From the NCBI GenBank assembly GCA_900471485.1, contig UCEU01000014.1, forward strand, positions 62,001 through 126,000: 64,000 nucleotides of DNA, written 5' to 3'. Shown piece by piece: positions 35,594-44,266 of this stretch. Both the position numbers and the translations under genes were made by a program. Under the pieces are notes generated by a model. The model saw only the letters and a list, made by a program, of their open reading frames with translations. It had not been told where the DNA came from and did not search any database. Position 1 is the stretch's first letter. Each line of letters starts with the position of its first letter. Source of the DNA: Hyphomicrobiales bacterium. GTDB lineage: Bacteria > Pseudomonadota > Alphaproteobacteria > Rhizobiales > Rhizobiaceae.

Positions 35594-36211
35594 TCAGTCA
35601 TCGGGCTGCAGGCGCAGCCCGTCCATGATCAGACGAACGATCCTGTGTGCGCGCTCCCGCCAGTCGGATGTGTCGGGGATCGAGTAGATACCAAACAGCG
35701 TGTAGAGCACATCGCTTGTCTCGATGTCGCCTTTAACCGATCCAGCCTCTATCGCTGCCCGCAGAAGCTTGTCGAAGGTGGTGTTCAGCAGCGTCGAGCC
35801 ATCCTTGAAAAGGGCGGAGTTTGAGGTCAACAGCAGCTTCAAACTACTGGCCATGCCACGTTTCGCCGCCATGTAGCTGACGAACCGGTGCATCCATTCT
35901 TCAAGCGCAATATCGGCCGCCTTTTCGGCCATGAGCTCTCTGGCTGCCGTCGCCAGCAACTCCAACTCCCGCCGGTAGACCACCTCGACGAGATGCTCGC
36001 GCGTGGGAAAGTGCCGATAAAGCGTGCCGATGCCGACGCCCGCCTGCCGGGCGATCTGTTCAAGCGAAGCATCCGCGCCATGTTCGGCAAACGCTTCCGC
36101 GGCGACCTCCACCAGTTTGAGACGATTGCGTTGAGCGTCGGCGCGTAACCTCGGCGGTTCCTGCGGTCGGGACGCGCGCTCCTTCGCTGCCAAGGTTCCA
36201 CCCCACGCCAA
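35594..36211 (-). CDS. TetR-family repressor
   Basis: A 205-residue TetR-type regulator. The HTH lies at about residues 30-75 (LVEVAAEAFAEHGADASLEQ, GVGIGTLYRHFPTREHLVEVVY), followed by an all-helical ligand domain. The start is uncertain: TTG 36211 gives the longest frame and no ATG precedes the HTH; TTG 36193 is an alternative. Divergent from the aldehyde-oxidoreductase operon, which it likely represses; an inverted repeat lies between them at 36276-36307. Confidence 0.88.
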   Translation of the reverse strand: MAWGGTLAAKERASRPQEPPRLRADAQRNRLKLVEVAAEAFAEHGADASLEQIARQAGVGIGTLYRHFPTREHLVEVVYRRELELLATAARELMAEKAADIALEEWMHRFVSYMAAKRGMASSLKLLLTSNSALFKDGSTLLNTTFDKLLRAAIEAGSVKGDIETSDVLYTLFGIYSIPDTSDWRERAHRIVRLIMDGLRLQPDD

Positions 36212-36525
36212 GGCTTGACGAAAGCTCGCCAGCCACTACCTTCAAACGGAGGCCCCTCCGCTTCTATGAAGGAGCCATCCAACTTCTACTTGGGAAAGGG
36301 TTGGATGTCATGTCCGAACCGATGGCGACGCCTGAAAAGCCGGGTTCCAAGCATGTTACCTGCGCCGCCGAACTCGCTGTAGGGTAGCGGCGCGGCTCGC
36401 ACGCTGGGTCGATGTCGGAGCAGAAAGAATAAATCGCTCTGCGTCGGGATCATGTCACCCCTGAAACTCGTTCTGGTCCTGCGGCTCATCATCGCCAATG
36501 CGTTCTATCCAAAGGAGATGTCCTG
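36212..36525. promoter_or_regulatory. 314-bp control region between TetR gene and paoABC
   Basis: Holds a small hairpin CGGAG-N4-CTCCG (36247-36260), an inverted repeat with exact 8-bp arms CATCCAAC (36276-36283) and GTTGGATG (36300-36307) that may be a TetR-family operator, and a 24-codon frame at 36452-36526 that ends in TGATG on the start of the iron-sulfur subunit. No other gene is evident. Confidence 0.45.
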
Positions 36526-36526
36526 A
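36452..36526 (+). CDS. Possible 24-residue leader peptide before paoA
   Basis: ATG 36452 opens a 24-codon frame whose product is hydrophobic (LKLVLVLRLIIANAF) and whose TGA overlaps the ATG of the iron-sulfur subunit by 1 bp. The ribosome site of paoA (AAAGGAG) lies inside this frame. It could be a leader peptide that couples translation, or a chance frame; no homology is recognised and the upstream ribosome site (CGGGATC) is weak. Confidence 0.25.
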   Translation: MSPLKLVLVLRLIIANAFYPKEMS

Positions 36527-37059
36527 TGCATTTTATCATCAACGGAGAAGCAATCGAGGTCGAGGCGGACATCCGCACGTCAGTGCTCGATCTCATGCGC
36601 AATTATCTGGGATTTACTGGAACCAAGAAGGGGTGCGACCAGGGAGCATGTGGCGCCTGCACCGTGCTGGTGGATGGCGAACGCATCAACTCTTGTCTGG
36701 CGCTGGCGGTGCAATATCAGGGACGCTCCATCACTACGGTCGAGGGTCTTGCGGTAAATGGCAATCTTCATACGTTGCAGCAGGCCTTTATCGAACATGA
36801 CGGCTTCCAGTGTGGTTACTGCACTCCGGGACAACTCTGTTCCGCCATCGGGATGGCCGGCGAGATCGAGCGCAACATCCCGAGCGTGGTTACTGGCGAT
36901 CTCGCCGCTACCGATATCCCGATCGACGAACGCGAAATCCGCGAACGCATGAGCGGCAATCTTTGTCGGTGTGGAGCCTATAACGGCATCGTCGAGGCAA
37001 TTTCCGAAACGCTGGCAAACCAGACGACGGCTCCCATCAAGGAGAGGGCACGGGCATGA
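36526..37059 (+). CDS. paoA: Aldehyde oxidoreductase, 2Fe-2S subunit (PaoA/YagT type)
   Basis: A 177-residue small subunit of the xanthine-oxidase family. The first 2Fe-2S cluster uses Cys37, 42, 45 and 57 (GCDQGACGACTVLVDG); the second uses Cys96, 99, 147 and 149 (CGYCTPGQ, CRCG). Electrons move from the molybdenum site through these clusters to FAD. No Tat leader is visible, unlike periplasmic E. coli PaoA, so the enzyme is probably cytoplasmic. Overlaps paoB by 4 bp (ATGA). Confidence 0.93.
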   Translation: MHFIINGEAIEVEADIRTSVLDLMRNYLGFTGTKKGCDQGACGACTVLVDGERINSCLALAVQYQGRSITTVEGLAVNGNLHTLQQAFIEHDGFQCGYCTPGQLCSAIGMAGEIERNIPSVVTGDLAATDIPIDEREIRERMSGNLCRCGAYNGIVEAISETLANQTTAPIKERARA

Positions 37060-38045
37060 ACATCTTTTCCTATCACCAGGCGTCGGACGCCGCTTCAGCA
37101 ATCGCCTTCAAGAAGACCGGTCCCGCCGCCAAGTATCTCGGCGGTGGTACCAATCTCGTCGATCTCATGCGCGAAACCGTCGAACAGCCGGAAACGCTTG
37201 TTGATGTCTCGCATCTCGCCGGCGATATCGAACGGCGCTCCGATGGCAGCCTGCTGATCGGCGCGGCCGCCAAGAATACGGCGCTTGCCGCGCATCCGGC
37301 GGTGCGAGCTGACTATCCGTTGCTGTCGCGTTCCATTCTAGCTGGCGCGAGCGCGCAGATCCGCAACGTCGCGACGGTCGGCGGCAATATCCTGCAACGC
37401 ACCCGCTGTCGGTACTTCTACGACAACGCGGCCCGCTGCAACAAACGCCAGCCGCAGGCCGGCTGCGACGCGTTGGAAGGTTTCAATCGTTACCACGCAA
37501 TCCTGGGTGCCTCCGACGCCTGTGTGGCCACCCATCCCTCCGACATGTGCGTGGCTCTCGTTGCGCTCGATGCGGTCGTTCATCTCCAGGGTACGGTCGG
37601 CACCCGAAGCATGCCGCTGCGGGATCTGCACCGCCTGCCCGCCGATCGTCCCGAGCTCGAGACCGAACTGCAGCCGGACGAACTGATCACGGCCATCGAA
37701 ATTCCGGCGCTGCCGTTTGCCCGCCGTTCGACCTATCGCAAGGTTCGCGATCGCGCCAGCTACGCCTTTGCACTCATCTCCGTTGCCGCGGCACTCGACC
37801 TTGATCAGACGGGCAAGGTGCGGGACGTTCGGCTGGCGCTCGGTGGCGTTGCCCAGAAACCGTGGCGGGCATTGAAGGCGGAAGCTGCCCTGAAAGGCCA
37901 GGACGCCGGCACGGATGCCTTCCGGGCCGCGGCCGAAGCCGAGCTCGCAGATGCCGTCGGCCTTCGCGACAATGCATTCAAGATCGAACTGGCGAAGCGC
38001 ACGATCGTTGCCGTTCTCGACGAATTGAAGGGAGAAAACGCATGA
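37056..38045 (+). CDS. paoB: Aldehyde oxidoreductase, FAD subunit (PaoB/YagS type)
   Basis: A 329-residue FAD-binding subunit of the CO-dehydrogenase/xanthine-oxidase medium-subunit family. The FAD loops are GGGTN at 30-34 and NVATVGGN at 104-111. Between them and the core lies an insertion with Cys118, Cys128, Cys137 and Cys156 (RTRCRYFYD, ARCNKRQPQAGCDA) that matches the extra 4Fe-4S site of PaoB and separates this enzyme from ordinary xanthine dehydrogenases. Overlaps both neighbours by ATGA. Confidence 0.93.
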   Translation: MNIFSYHQASDAASAIAFKKTGPAAKYLGGGTNLVDLMRETVEQPETLVDVSHLAGDIERRSDGSLLIGAAAKNTALAAHPAVRADYPLLSRSILAGASAQIRNVATVGGNILQRTRCRYFYDNAARCNKRQPQAGCDALEGFNRYHAILGASDACVATHPSDMCVALVALDAVVHLQGTVGTRSMPLRDLHRLPADRPELETELQPDELITAIEIPALPFARRSTYRKVRDRASYAFALISVAAALDLDQTGKVRDVRLALGGVAQKPWRALKAEAALKGQDAGTDAFRAAAEAELADAVGLRDNAFKIELAKRTIVAVLDELKGENA

Positions 38046-40348
38046 GCGCCCAACCCCACACCGAGGCCAATACCTCTGGACGCTGGCAGCCGGCGGTCAC
38101 CACCGATCCGATACTGAAAAAGCATGGTGCCCTTGGCCACCCTGTCTCGCGTATCGACGGGCCATTGAAGGTTCAGGGCAAGGCGCGTTTCGCCGCCGAG
38201 TTTCCCTATGAAGATATCAGCTATGCCGCGCTTGCCTACAGCAGCATCGCGCGGGGTCGCATTACCTCGCTTGATGTGGCGGCAGCCGAAAAGGCGCCCG
38301 GCGTCATCCTCGTGATGACCTATCACAACGCTCTGCGGATGAAGGCGCCGTCGCTTATGATGTCCTCGCTGACGGCTGCCGGCGCCAGCGATCTGCCGGT
38401 GATGCAAAACGACGAGATTCACTGGAACGGCCAGCCGATCGCGTTGGTTCTGGCCGAAACCCAGGAACAGGCGGACTATGCCGCCTCGCTCGTCAAGGCG
38501 ACCTTTGCCAGCCTGCCGGCTGTTCTCTCTTTCGAAGAGGCAAAGAAAACGCCGCGGCAGTTGGAGACATTGTTGGGCCAGCCCCCGGTGCTCGAGATCG
38601 GCGATGCCGAGACCGCTCTTGCGAACGCCGAGGTTAAGGTGGATGTGATCTACCGCACACCGCGCCACAACCACAACGCCATCGAACTGCACGCGGCGAC
38701 GGTCGCCTGGAACGGTGAAGAACTGCATCTGCACGACGCGAGCCAGTTGCTCGATCTGACGGCAGGCCAGCTCGGCGATATTTTTGGTCTGGAACCGGAC
38801 AAGGTAAGGGTTACCTCGCCGTATGTCGGCGGCGGTTTCGGCGGAAAATGCCTCTGGGACCACCAGATTCTCGCCATTGCCGCATCGAAGATGGCCGGCC
38901 GGCCCGTGCGCATCATGCTGTCGCGTGAAGGCGTGTTTCGTATCGTCGGCGGCCGCACGGTAACTGAGCAACGGGTGGCGCTCGGCGCCCGTGCTGATGG
39001 TACGCTTGATGCGCTGATCCATACGGGTACCGCGGCGATGACGCTTCATAATTCCTGCCCCGAGCAGTTCACGTTCCCGGCCCGTCACCTTTACGCGTCG
39101 AAGACTTTCAAACTGGCACAGGACGTCGCCGACATGGACATGTTGGCCAACACGTTCATGCGGGCACCAGGCGAATCCGTTGGTACATTCGCTCTCGAAT
39201 GCGCCTTGGACGAGCTCGCAGAGAAGCTGAATCTCGACCCGATCGAGCTGCGCCGTCGCATCGAGCCGCAAAAGGACCCAACCACCGGCAAGCCGTTTTC
39301 ATCGCGTTATCTGATCGAGGCTTATGAAAAAGGCGCGAAACGCTTTGGCTGGGAGAATCGCAGCCGCGCGCCGCGCCAGAAGCGGGAAGGCGAATGGCTG
39401 ATCGGCATGGGCTGCGCCACGGCGACCTATCCCTACCACCGGTTCCCCGGTGGTGCCGCACGGATCAGGCTGACGGCGGAAGGTCATGTTACCGTGTCGA
39501 CGGCAGTACACGACATGGGCATGGGAACGGCAACCGCTCAAGCCCAGCATATCTCCGCCCGGCTCGGCGTTCCGCTCGAACATGTCACCTTCGAATATGG
39601 CGACAGCACGCTGCCGCGCGGGGTGATCGCCGGTGGATCGACGCAGACGGCGTCGATTGGAGGTGCCGTGATTGCCGCGACGGAAGTGTTCGTCGAAGAA
39701 CTGATCAAGTTGGCCGGCAACGACTCGCCGCTGGCCGGTCTGTCGCTTGCAGATGTCGAACCGAGAGATGGCGGCCTTGGCCATCGCACCGATCCTGATC
39801 GTTTCGAAAGCTACCGGTCCATCCTGTCTCGGGCTGGGCGTGATGAACTGGTTTGTCAGGCAGAAGCGCCTGCACCCGCGGAGATGGAAGCCTTCTCCAT
39901 GCATTCCTACGGTGCGCAGTTTTGCGAGGTGCGGGTCAGTGCGCTCACCGGCGAAATCCGTGTGTCGCGTTTCCTCGGCTCGTTCGACGCAGGACAAATC
40001 CTCAATGCCAAGACGGCGACCAGCCAGTTCAAGGGCGGTATCGTCATGGGCATAGGGTTAGCGTTGACCGAGGAAACCAATTTCGACGAGCGAACCGGCC
40101 GGGTCGTCAATGCCTCGCTTGCCGAGTATCACGTACCGGTGCAGATGGATGTCCCCAATATCGACATCCTCTACACCAACAAGCCCGATCCTCAGGCACC
40201 CATGGGAGCGCGTGGAATTGGCGAGATCGGTATTACCGGCGTTGGGGCGGCCGTTGCCAACGCTGTTTACAATGCCACCGGCGTTCGGGTTCGCGATCTG
40301 CCGATAACCTTGGAGAAGGTGTTCCAGCAAATGCCCGCCAGTGCTTAG
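38042..40348 (+). CDS. paoC: Aldehyde oxidoreductase, molybdenum-binding subunit (PaoC/YagR type)
   Basis: A 768-residue large subunit that binds molybdenum-cytosine-dinucleotide cofactor and oxidises aldehydes (probably aromatic) to acids. The GGGFGGK loop, the AHD-like HDMGMGTATAQAQHI block and the C-terminal GARGIGEIG with catalytic Glu are present. The start is ATG 38042, overlapping paoB by 4 bp; longer upstream frames lie within paoB. The XdhC-like insertion chaperone PaoD is not in this window, so maturation must be supplied elsewhere. Confidence 0.93.
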   Translation: MSAQPHTEANTSGRWQPAVTTDPILKKHGALGHPVSRIDGPLKVQGKARFAAEFPYEDISYAALAYSSIARGRITSLDVAAAEKAPGVILVMTYHNALRMKAPSLMMSSLTAAGASDLPVMQNDEIHWNGQPIALVLAETQEQADYAASLVKATFASLPAVLSFEEAKKTPRQLETLLGQPPVLEIGDAETALANAEVKVDVIYRTPRHNHNAIELHAATVAWNGEELHLHDASQLLDLTAGQLGDIFGLEPDKVRVTSPYVGGGFGGKCLWDHQILAIAASKMAGRPVRIMLSREGVFRIVGGRTVTEQRVALGARADGTLDALIHTGTAAMTLHNSCPEQFTFPARHLYASKTFKLAQDVADMDMLANTFMRAPGESVGTFALECALDELAEKLNLDPIELRRRIEPQKDPTTGKPFSSRYLIEAYEKGAKRFGWENRSRAPRQKREGEWLIGMGCATATYPYHRFPGGAARIRLTAEGHVTVSTAVHDMGMGTATAQAQHISARLGVPLEHVTFEYGDSTLPRGVIAGGSTQTASIGGAVIAATEVFVEELIKLAGNDSPLAGLSLADVEPRDGGLGHRTDPDRFESYRSILSRAGRDELVCQAEAPAPAEMEAFSMHSYGAQFCEVRVSALTGEIRVSRFLGSFDAGQILNAKTATSQFKGGIVMGIGLALTEETNFDERTGRVVNASLAEYHVPVQMDVPNIDILYTNKPDPQAPMGARGIGEIGITGVGAAVANAVYNATGVRVRDLPITLEKVFQQMPASA

Positions 40349-40386
40349 CAGGCGGCCCCACCTGGCGCTGCGGGCGACAACACCAA

Positions 40387-40411
40387 TCCGGCCGTCCTGG
40401 CTGCGGCCGGA
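40387..40411. terminator. Hairpin between convergent paoC and siderophore ATPase genes
   Basis: Exact 8-bp arms TCCGGCCG (40387-40394) and CGGCCGGA (40404-40411) with a 9-nt loop, located between two facing stop codons. No T-run on either side, so termination efficiency is uncertain; position and symmetry suggest a bidirectional terminator or stabiliser. Confidence 0.45.
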
Positions 40412-40445
40412 AATGCCACCGACATCTTTGCAACCTTGGCGGTCG

Positions 40446-41201
40446 CTAATAGAAGCTCGCGATGAGCTTGCCCTTGACCTCGTGGATATGAAACTCGGTC
40501 TGGTAGATTTCTGTGAGCACATCCTCTCGGATGATCGTCGCCGGCGTGCCCTGCGCGTGTAGTTTTCCGTCTCGCATCACGACGATATGGTCGGAGTAGC
40601 TCGAGGCGAAATTGATGTCGTGCAACACGACCACGACCGTCTTGGCAAAGTCGCGAGCGGAACTCCTCAGTAGCTTCATCATGGATACGGAATGACTTAT
40701 ATCCAGATTGTTCAGCGGTTCATCGAACAGCATGTAGTCTGTGTCTTGGCAAAGCACCATCGCGATGAACGCGCGTTGGCGTTGGCCACCGGATAGCTCG
40801 TCCAGAAAACGATCCCTCAGCTCCTGCAGCCCAAGATAGCCCACCGCCTTTTCGATATGGGCGCGATCGTCGGGTGTAAGGCGGCCTTTGCTGTATGGAT
40901 ACCGGCCAAAGGAAACGAGGTCGAAAACGGTCAGGCGCGGGGTGAGATGATTGTCCTGCCTGAGGATGGCAATCCGCTGCGCGAGCTTGTCGCTTGATGT
41001 CCGCGAAACATCGAGCCCATCGACCGTCGCCAGCCCCTTATCCATCGGCATCAGTCGCGCAATCATCGACAGCAACGTCGATTTGCCGGCGCCGTTGGGA
41101 CCGATGATCGATGTCAGGCCGCTTTTCGGCAGAGTGAGGGTGACGCCATCGACGACCACCGAGTTGCCGAAGCTTTTCGTTACGCCACTAAGCTCGATCA
41201 T
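40446..41201 (-). CDS. Ferric-siderophore ABC transporter ATPase
   Basis: A 251-residue ATPase of the FecE/FepC/YclP family. Walker A GPNGAGKS at 34-41, signature [15 protein letters not shown], Walker B YMLFDEPLNNLDI and the VVVLHDINFASSY switch. The start is ATG 41201, overlapping the permease stop by 4 bp; a frame extending to 41570 lies inside the permease gene and is not used. Its relatives (YclP, FatE, VctC) energise catecholate-siderophore uptake. Confidence 0.92.
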   Translation of the reverse strand: MIELSGVTKSFGNSVVVDGVTLTLPKSGLTSIIGPNGAGKSTLLSMIARLMPMDKGLATVDGLDVSRTSSDKLAQRIAILRQDNHLTPRLTVFDLVSFGRYPYSKGRLTPDDRAHIEKAVGYLGLQELRDRFLDELSGGQRQRAFIAMVLCQDTDYMLFDEPLNNLDISHSVSMMKLLRSSARDFAKTVVVVLHDINFASSYSDHIVVMRDGKLHAQGTPATIIREDVLTEIYQTEFHIHEVKGKLIASFY

Positions 41202-42166
41202 CGGCCGCGACCTCTCAAGAGAAACAGGATGAAGAAGAGCCCACCGGCAAACTCGACAATGATGGAAAGAGCGGTGTCGAACTTGAAAACGCGCTCGAGG
41301 ATCGTTTGTCCGCCCACCAATGCGATGATGGCGATCGACGTGGCGGCAGGAAGAATGAAGCGGTGCTTCTCGCTCGGTGTGAGCTGGTAGGCAAGATTTG
41401 CCACCAGCAAGCCGAAAAACGTCACCGGGCCAACCAGGGCGGTGGACACGGAGATAAGCACGGCCACCAATGCCAGGACCTGCATCGACGTCCTGGTATA
41501 GTCGACGCCAAGAGAGGTCGATATGTCGCGGCCCAGCGCCATCACATCCAGCTTCGCGTTCATGCGCCACGCTACCGCGGCGGCGGCCGTTGTTATGACG
41601 GCGCAGAGCCCAACCAGAGTCGTGTCCGTGATGTTGAAACTGGCGAAAATCCGGTCCTGCAGCACGACGAAGTCGTCTGGATTGATAATCCGCTGCATGA
41701 AGCCCGACAGGCTTCTGAACAAAATCCCTATGACGATGCCTACCAGAACCAGCATATGGATATCTCGAGCGACCTTGCCGAACAGCAGCCGGTAGAGCGC
41801 GAGGGAGAAGCCGAGCATCGCGGTCAATTCGATCAGGAACATCGCGCGCTGGTCCAGGGAGGAAACCGCCGAGGCGCCGAAGAGGAAAACGAGCACTGTC
41901 TGAAGCAATACATAGAGCGCATCGAACCCCATGATCGCCGGAGTGAGGATGCGATTGTTGGTGATGGTCTGGAAAAGCACGGTCGAGACTGCGATCGCAC
42001 AGGCGACGATCAGAATGGCCGCGAGCCTCGTGCCGCGAAATGCGAGGATAAAGGACCAGCTGCCGCGCGCTCCCAGCGTCAGGAAGCCGATGACGGCGAG
42101 GAGCGCCAGGGCGGCGAGCAAAAGGTTTCGGGTGACGCTCGCGCGCAGGATCATTTCAGGCGACAT
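41198..42166 (-). CDS. Iron-siderophore ABC permease (FatC/VctG type)
   Basis: A 322-residue FecCD-family permease with about nine to ten transmembrane helices. ILIVACAIAVSTVLFQTITNNRILTP and the later SLGVDYTRTSMQ and ALVGPVTFFGLLVANLA are conserved landmarks of the YclO/FatC branch. Overlaps both neighbours (11 bp and 4 bp). Confidence 0.92.
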   Translation of the reverse strand: MSPEMILRASVTRNLLLAALALLAVIGFLTLGARGSWSFILAFRGTRLAAILIVACAIAVSTVLFQTITNNRILTPAIMGFDALYVLLQTVLVFLFGASAVSSLDQRAMFLIELTAMLGFSLALYRLLFGKVARDIHMLVLVGIVIGILFRSLSGFMQRIINPDDFVVLQDRIFASFNITDTTLVGLCAVITTAAAAVAWRMNAKLDVMALGRDISTSLGVDYTRTSMQVLALVAVLISVSTALVGPVTFFGLLVANLAYQLTPSEKHRFILPAATSIAIIALVGGQTILERVFKFDTALSIIVEFAGGLFFILFLLRGRGR

Positions 42167-43118
42167 GTCGGCGCCTTCCGAGAAGCATATAAAGGAAGAA
42201 CACGCTTCCGATCACGCCCAGCACGGCGCCGACGGGTATCTCGAACGGCGCATTGATCGTGCGTCCGACAATGTCGCAGACCAGCACGAGAGCCGCTCCG
42301 CTCACGCCGATCCATGGCAAGCTCCGGCGCATGTTGTCTCCCATGATGCTGCTGACGACGTTGGGAACCATGAGCCCAAGAAATGGCACGACCCCAACCG
42401 TCACGACAACGCAGGCGGTGACCATCGAGACGATGACGAGCCCGATCGTCATCACCCGCCGATAGTTGAGGCCAAGGCTCGTCGCGTAATCGGCGCCCAT
42501 GCCTGCGACGGTGAAGCGGTCGGCTGCTATGAACGCGGCGACCGTCAGCAGTAGCGATATCCAGAGCAGTTCATAGCGTCCACGCAATACGATCGAAAAA
42601 TCGCCGTTCGCCCAAGCGCCCATGGATTGAAGCAAGTCGTAGCGATAGGCGAAAAAGGTGGCGACCGCGCTAATAATGCCGCCAAGCGTTATGCCGACGA
42701 TGGGAACCATCACCGCTGATCGAAGCGGTATCGCTTTCAGGACACCAAGAAAGAGCGAGGTCCCCGCCAGCGCGAATGCAGCTGCGACAAGCATTTTTCC
42801 CGCAACAGGCATATCCGGCGCGATCAGGAGCACCGTCAGCATCCCCAGTCCGGCGGATTCAACCGTTCCCGCGGTAGACGGCTCGACGAACTGGTTTCGG
42901 GCCAGCATCTGCATGATCTTGCCCGCTATCGCCATCGCCGACCCAGCAAGAAGCAGGGCAAGCGTTCTTGGAACGCGGCTGGCAAGGAGGATCAACAAAT
43001 CGTGCGGGTCCGCGTCGCCTGTTAAAAGCGACCAGGGCGAGACATCGCGAACCCCCACGAAGAGGCTGACCACTGCGACAAGCGCCGTGACGATGATGGC
43101 GGCTACAAGGGCTTTCAA
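42156..43118 (-). CDS. Iron-siderophore ABC permease (FatD/VctD type)
   Basis: A 320-residue FecCD-family permease pairing with the FatC-type protein. SRVPRTLALLLAGSAMAIAGKIMQ and QFVEPSTAGTVESAGLG match the YclN/FatD branch; SLGLNYRR and GVVPFLGLMVPNVV mark the cytoplasmic coupling region. It begins with TTG 43118 without a strong ribosome site. The hairpin at 43138-43164 lies just upstream. Confidence 0.92.
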   Translation of the reverse strand: MKALVAAIIVTALVAVVSLFVGVRDVSPWSLLTGDADPHDLLILLASRVPRTLALLLAGSAMAIAGKIMQMLARNQFVEPSTAGTVESAGLGMLTVLLIAPDMPVAGKMLVAAAFALAGTSLFLGVLKAIPLRSAVMVPIVGITLGGIISAVATFFAYRYDLLQSMGAWANGDFSIVLRGRYELLWISLLLTVAAFIAADRFTVAGMGADYATSLGLNYRRVMTIGLVIVSMVTACVVVTVGVVPFLGLMVPNVVSSIMGDNMRRSLPWIGVSGAALVLVCDIVGRTINAPFEIPVGAVLGVIGSVFFLYMLLGRRRHVA

Positions 43119-43137
43119 AGATATCGCTCTAAATAGA

Positions 43138-43189
43138 CTCTGGCCACGCAGGGCGCGGCCAGAGCAGACAGATCAGGACTGTCTGATCA
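43138..43189 (-). other. Intercistronic hairpins after the siderophore binding-protein gene
   Basis: Two structures lie between the binding-protein stop and the first permease: exact arms CTCTGGCC (43138-43145) and GGCCAGAG (43157-43164) with 11-nt loop, and a smaller GATCAG-N6-CTGATC (43171-43188) that overlaps the stop codon. Neither has a T-run in the direction of transcription. Likely mRNA stabilisers giving excess binding protein. Confidence 0.55.
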
Positions 43190-44098
43190 GATGGTGCCGA
43201 CGGACTGCAGCAATTGGTCGACCGTCGCCTGCATTGCGGTGATCCCGCCGCCGATCAGGTACCAAGAGACCGAATTCAGATAGACGACGTGGCCGTCCTT
43301 CGCTGCCTTGGTCTGATTGACCAGTTCGTTGTCGAGCATCTTCTTGGCAGCGCCTTCGCGGCCGATCGCGGCATCGCGGTCGATGATAAAGAGCCACTCG
43401 GGGTTGGTCTCGGAAATGTATTCAAATGAGGCAGGCCGCCCATGAGTCCCCTTCGTCCCCTCGGCTTCGGCGGCCGTGAAGCCGTAGTCGGAGAAGAGCA
43501 TTCCGAAGCGCGAGCCGGGGCCAAAACTGCTCATCTTGCCGCCGGTGGTCAGCACGAGGAGCGCCTTGCCCTTGTCACCGGCGCGAGCCTTGAGGTCGGA
43601 CGTCGAAGCGGCGAGCTTCGAGAGCAAGGCGTCGGCTTCCGTTTGTTTCCCAAAAATCTTCCCGAGGGTACGGACGTTGTTCTGCGCGTCCGCGAGGAAG
43701 TTGTCGGCGCGGGTCGTCAGATCGATCGTCGGCGCGATTTTCTGAAGATCGGCGAACTTCGCGCTGGACCGCCCGGCAACGATGATCAGATCGGGCTTGA
43801 GTTCGGCGACCGCCTCATAGTCGGGCTCGAAGAGAGAGCCGACTTTGGCAACGTCCGCGCTTTCGTACTTCGAGAGATAGTCGGGTTTGTTGCCAGCCGG
43901 AACGCCGGCTACGTCCACACCCAATGCAGACAGCGTGTCCAGCGATGCGAGGTCGAACGCCACGATGCGGGAGGGGGTCTTCTCAAGCGATACCTCGCCC
44001 TTGGTGTGCTGAACCTTGATCTCGTCGGCATGCGCCGCGAAGGCGGTGCTCACGGCAAGAAGTAGCGTTGCGGGGAGGAGCTTCAGGCGGAAAGGCAT
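43187..44098 (-). CDS. Ferric-siderophore periplasmic binding protein (FatB/YclQ type)
   Basis: A 303-residue type III binding protein with signal peptide (cleavage near AAHADEI). KTPSRIVAFDLASLDTLSALG and LKPDLIIVAGRSSAKFADL are typical of the FatB/YclQ/CeuE group, which binds catecholate or mixed-type ferric siderophores; it lacks a lipoprotein Cys. First gene of the four-gene uptake operon. The leader contains several palindromes shared with the divergent fusion-regulator gene. Confidence 0.92.
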   Translation of the reverse strand: MPFRLKLLPATLLLAVSTAFAAHADEIKVQHTKGEVSLEKTPSRIVAFDLASLDTLSALGVDVAGVPAGNKPDYLSKYESADVAKVGSLFEPDYEAVAELKPDLIIVAGRSSAKFADLQKIAPTIDLTTRADNFLADAQNNVRTLGKIFGKQTEADALLSKLAASTSDLKARAGDKGKALLVLTTGGKMSSFGPGSRFGMLFSDYGFTAAEAEGTKGTHGRPASFEYISETNPEWLFIIDRDAAIGREGAAKKMLDNELVNQTKAAKDGHVVYLNSVSWYLIGGGITAMQATVDQLLQSVGTI

Positions 44099-44266
44099 TG
44101 TGCACGTCCTATCTCGTCGATGCAGATCACTGCTGCGTTATCTCGGGAAACTTAAGTTGAGTATTTGGGTGGACTTAAGTAGATGCTGAAACCCAATCAA
44201 CGGAAATAAATTAGAAGAGATCTAATTTGCCGACGAAGCAAATTGCTTCGCCGTAATGGGGTAGTG
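44099..44266. promoter_or_regulatory. Palindrome-rich divergent promoter of the siderophore operon and fusion-regulator gene
   Basis: Contains a perfect 10-bp palindrome AACTTAAGTT (44149-44158) and an 8-bp copy ACTTAAGT (44173-44180) 23 bp apart; an inverted repeat AAATTAGA-N5-TCTAATTT (44208-44228) whose core matches 11 of 14 positions of the Irr ICE consensus TTTAGAA-N3-TTCTAAA; and CGAAGCAA-A-TTGCTTCG (44234-44250). Iron-responsive control is inferred from gene context and the ICE-like match. Confidence 0.55.

Noticed and set aside
37805-39271. 488-codon minus-strand frame opposite paoB/paoC
   Set aside because: It lies fully antisense to the intact molybdenum enzyme genes, and its predicted protein has low-complexity Arg/Gly-rich composition.
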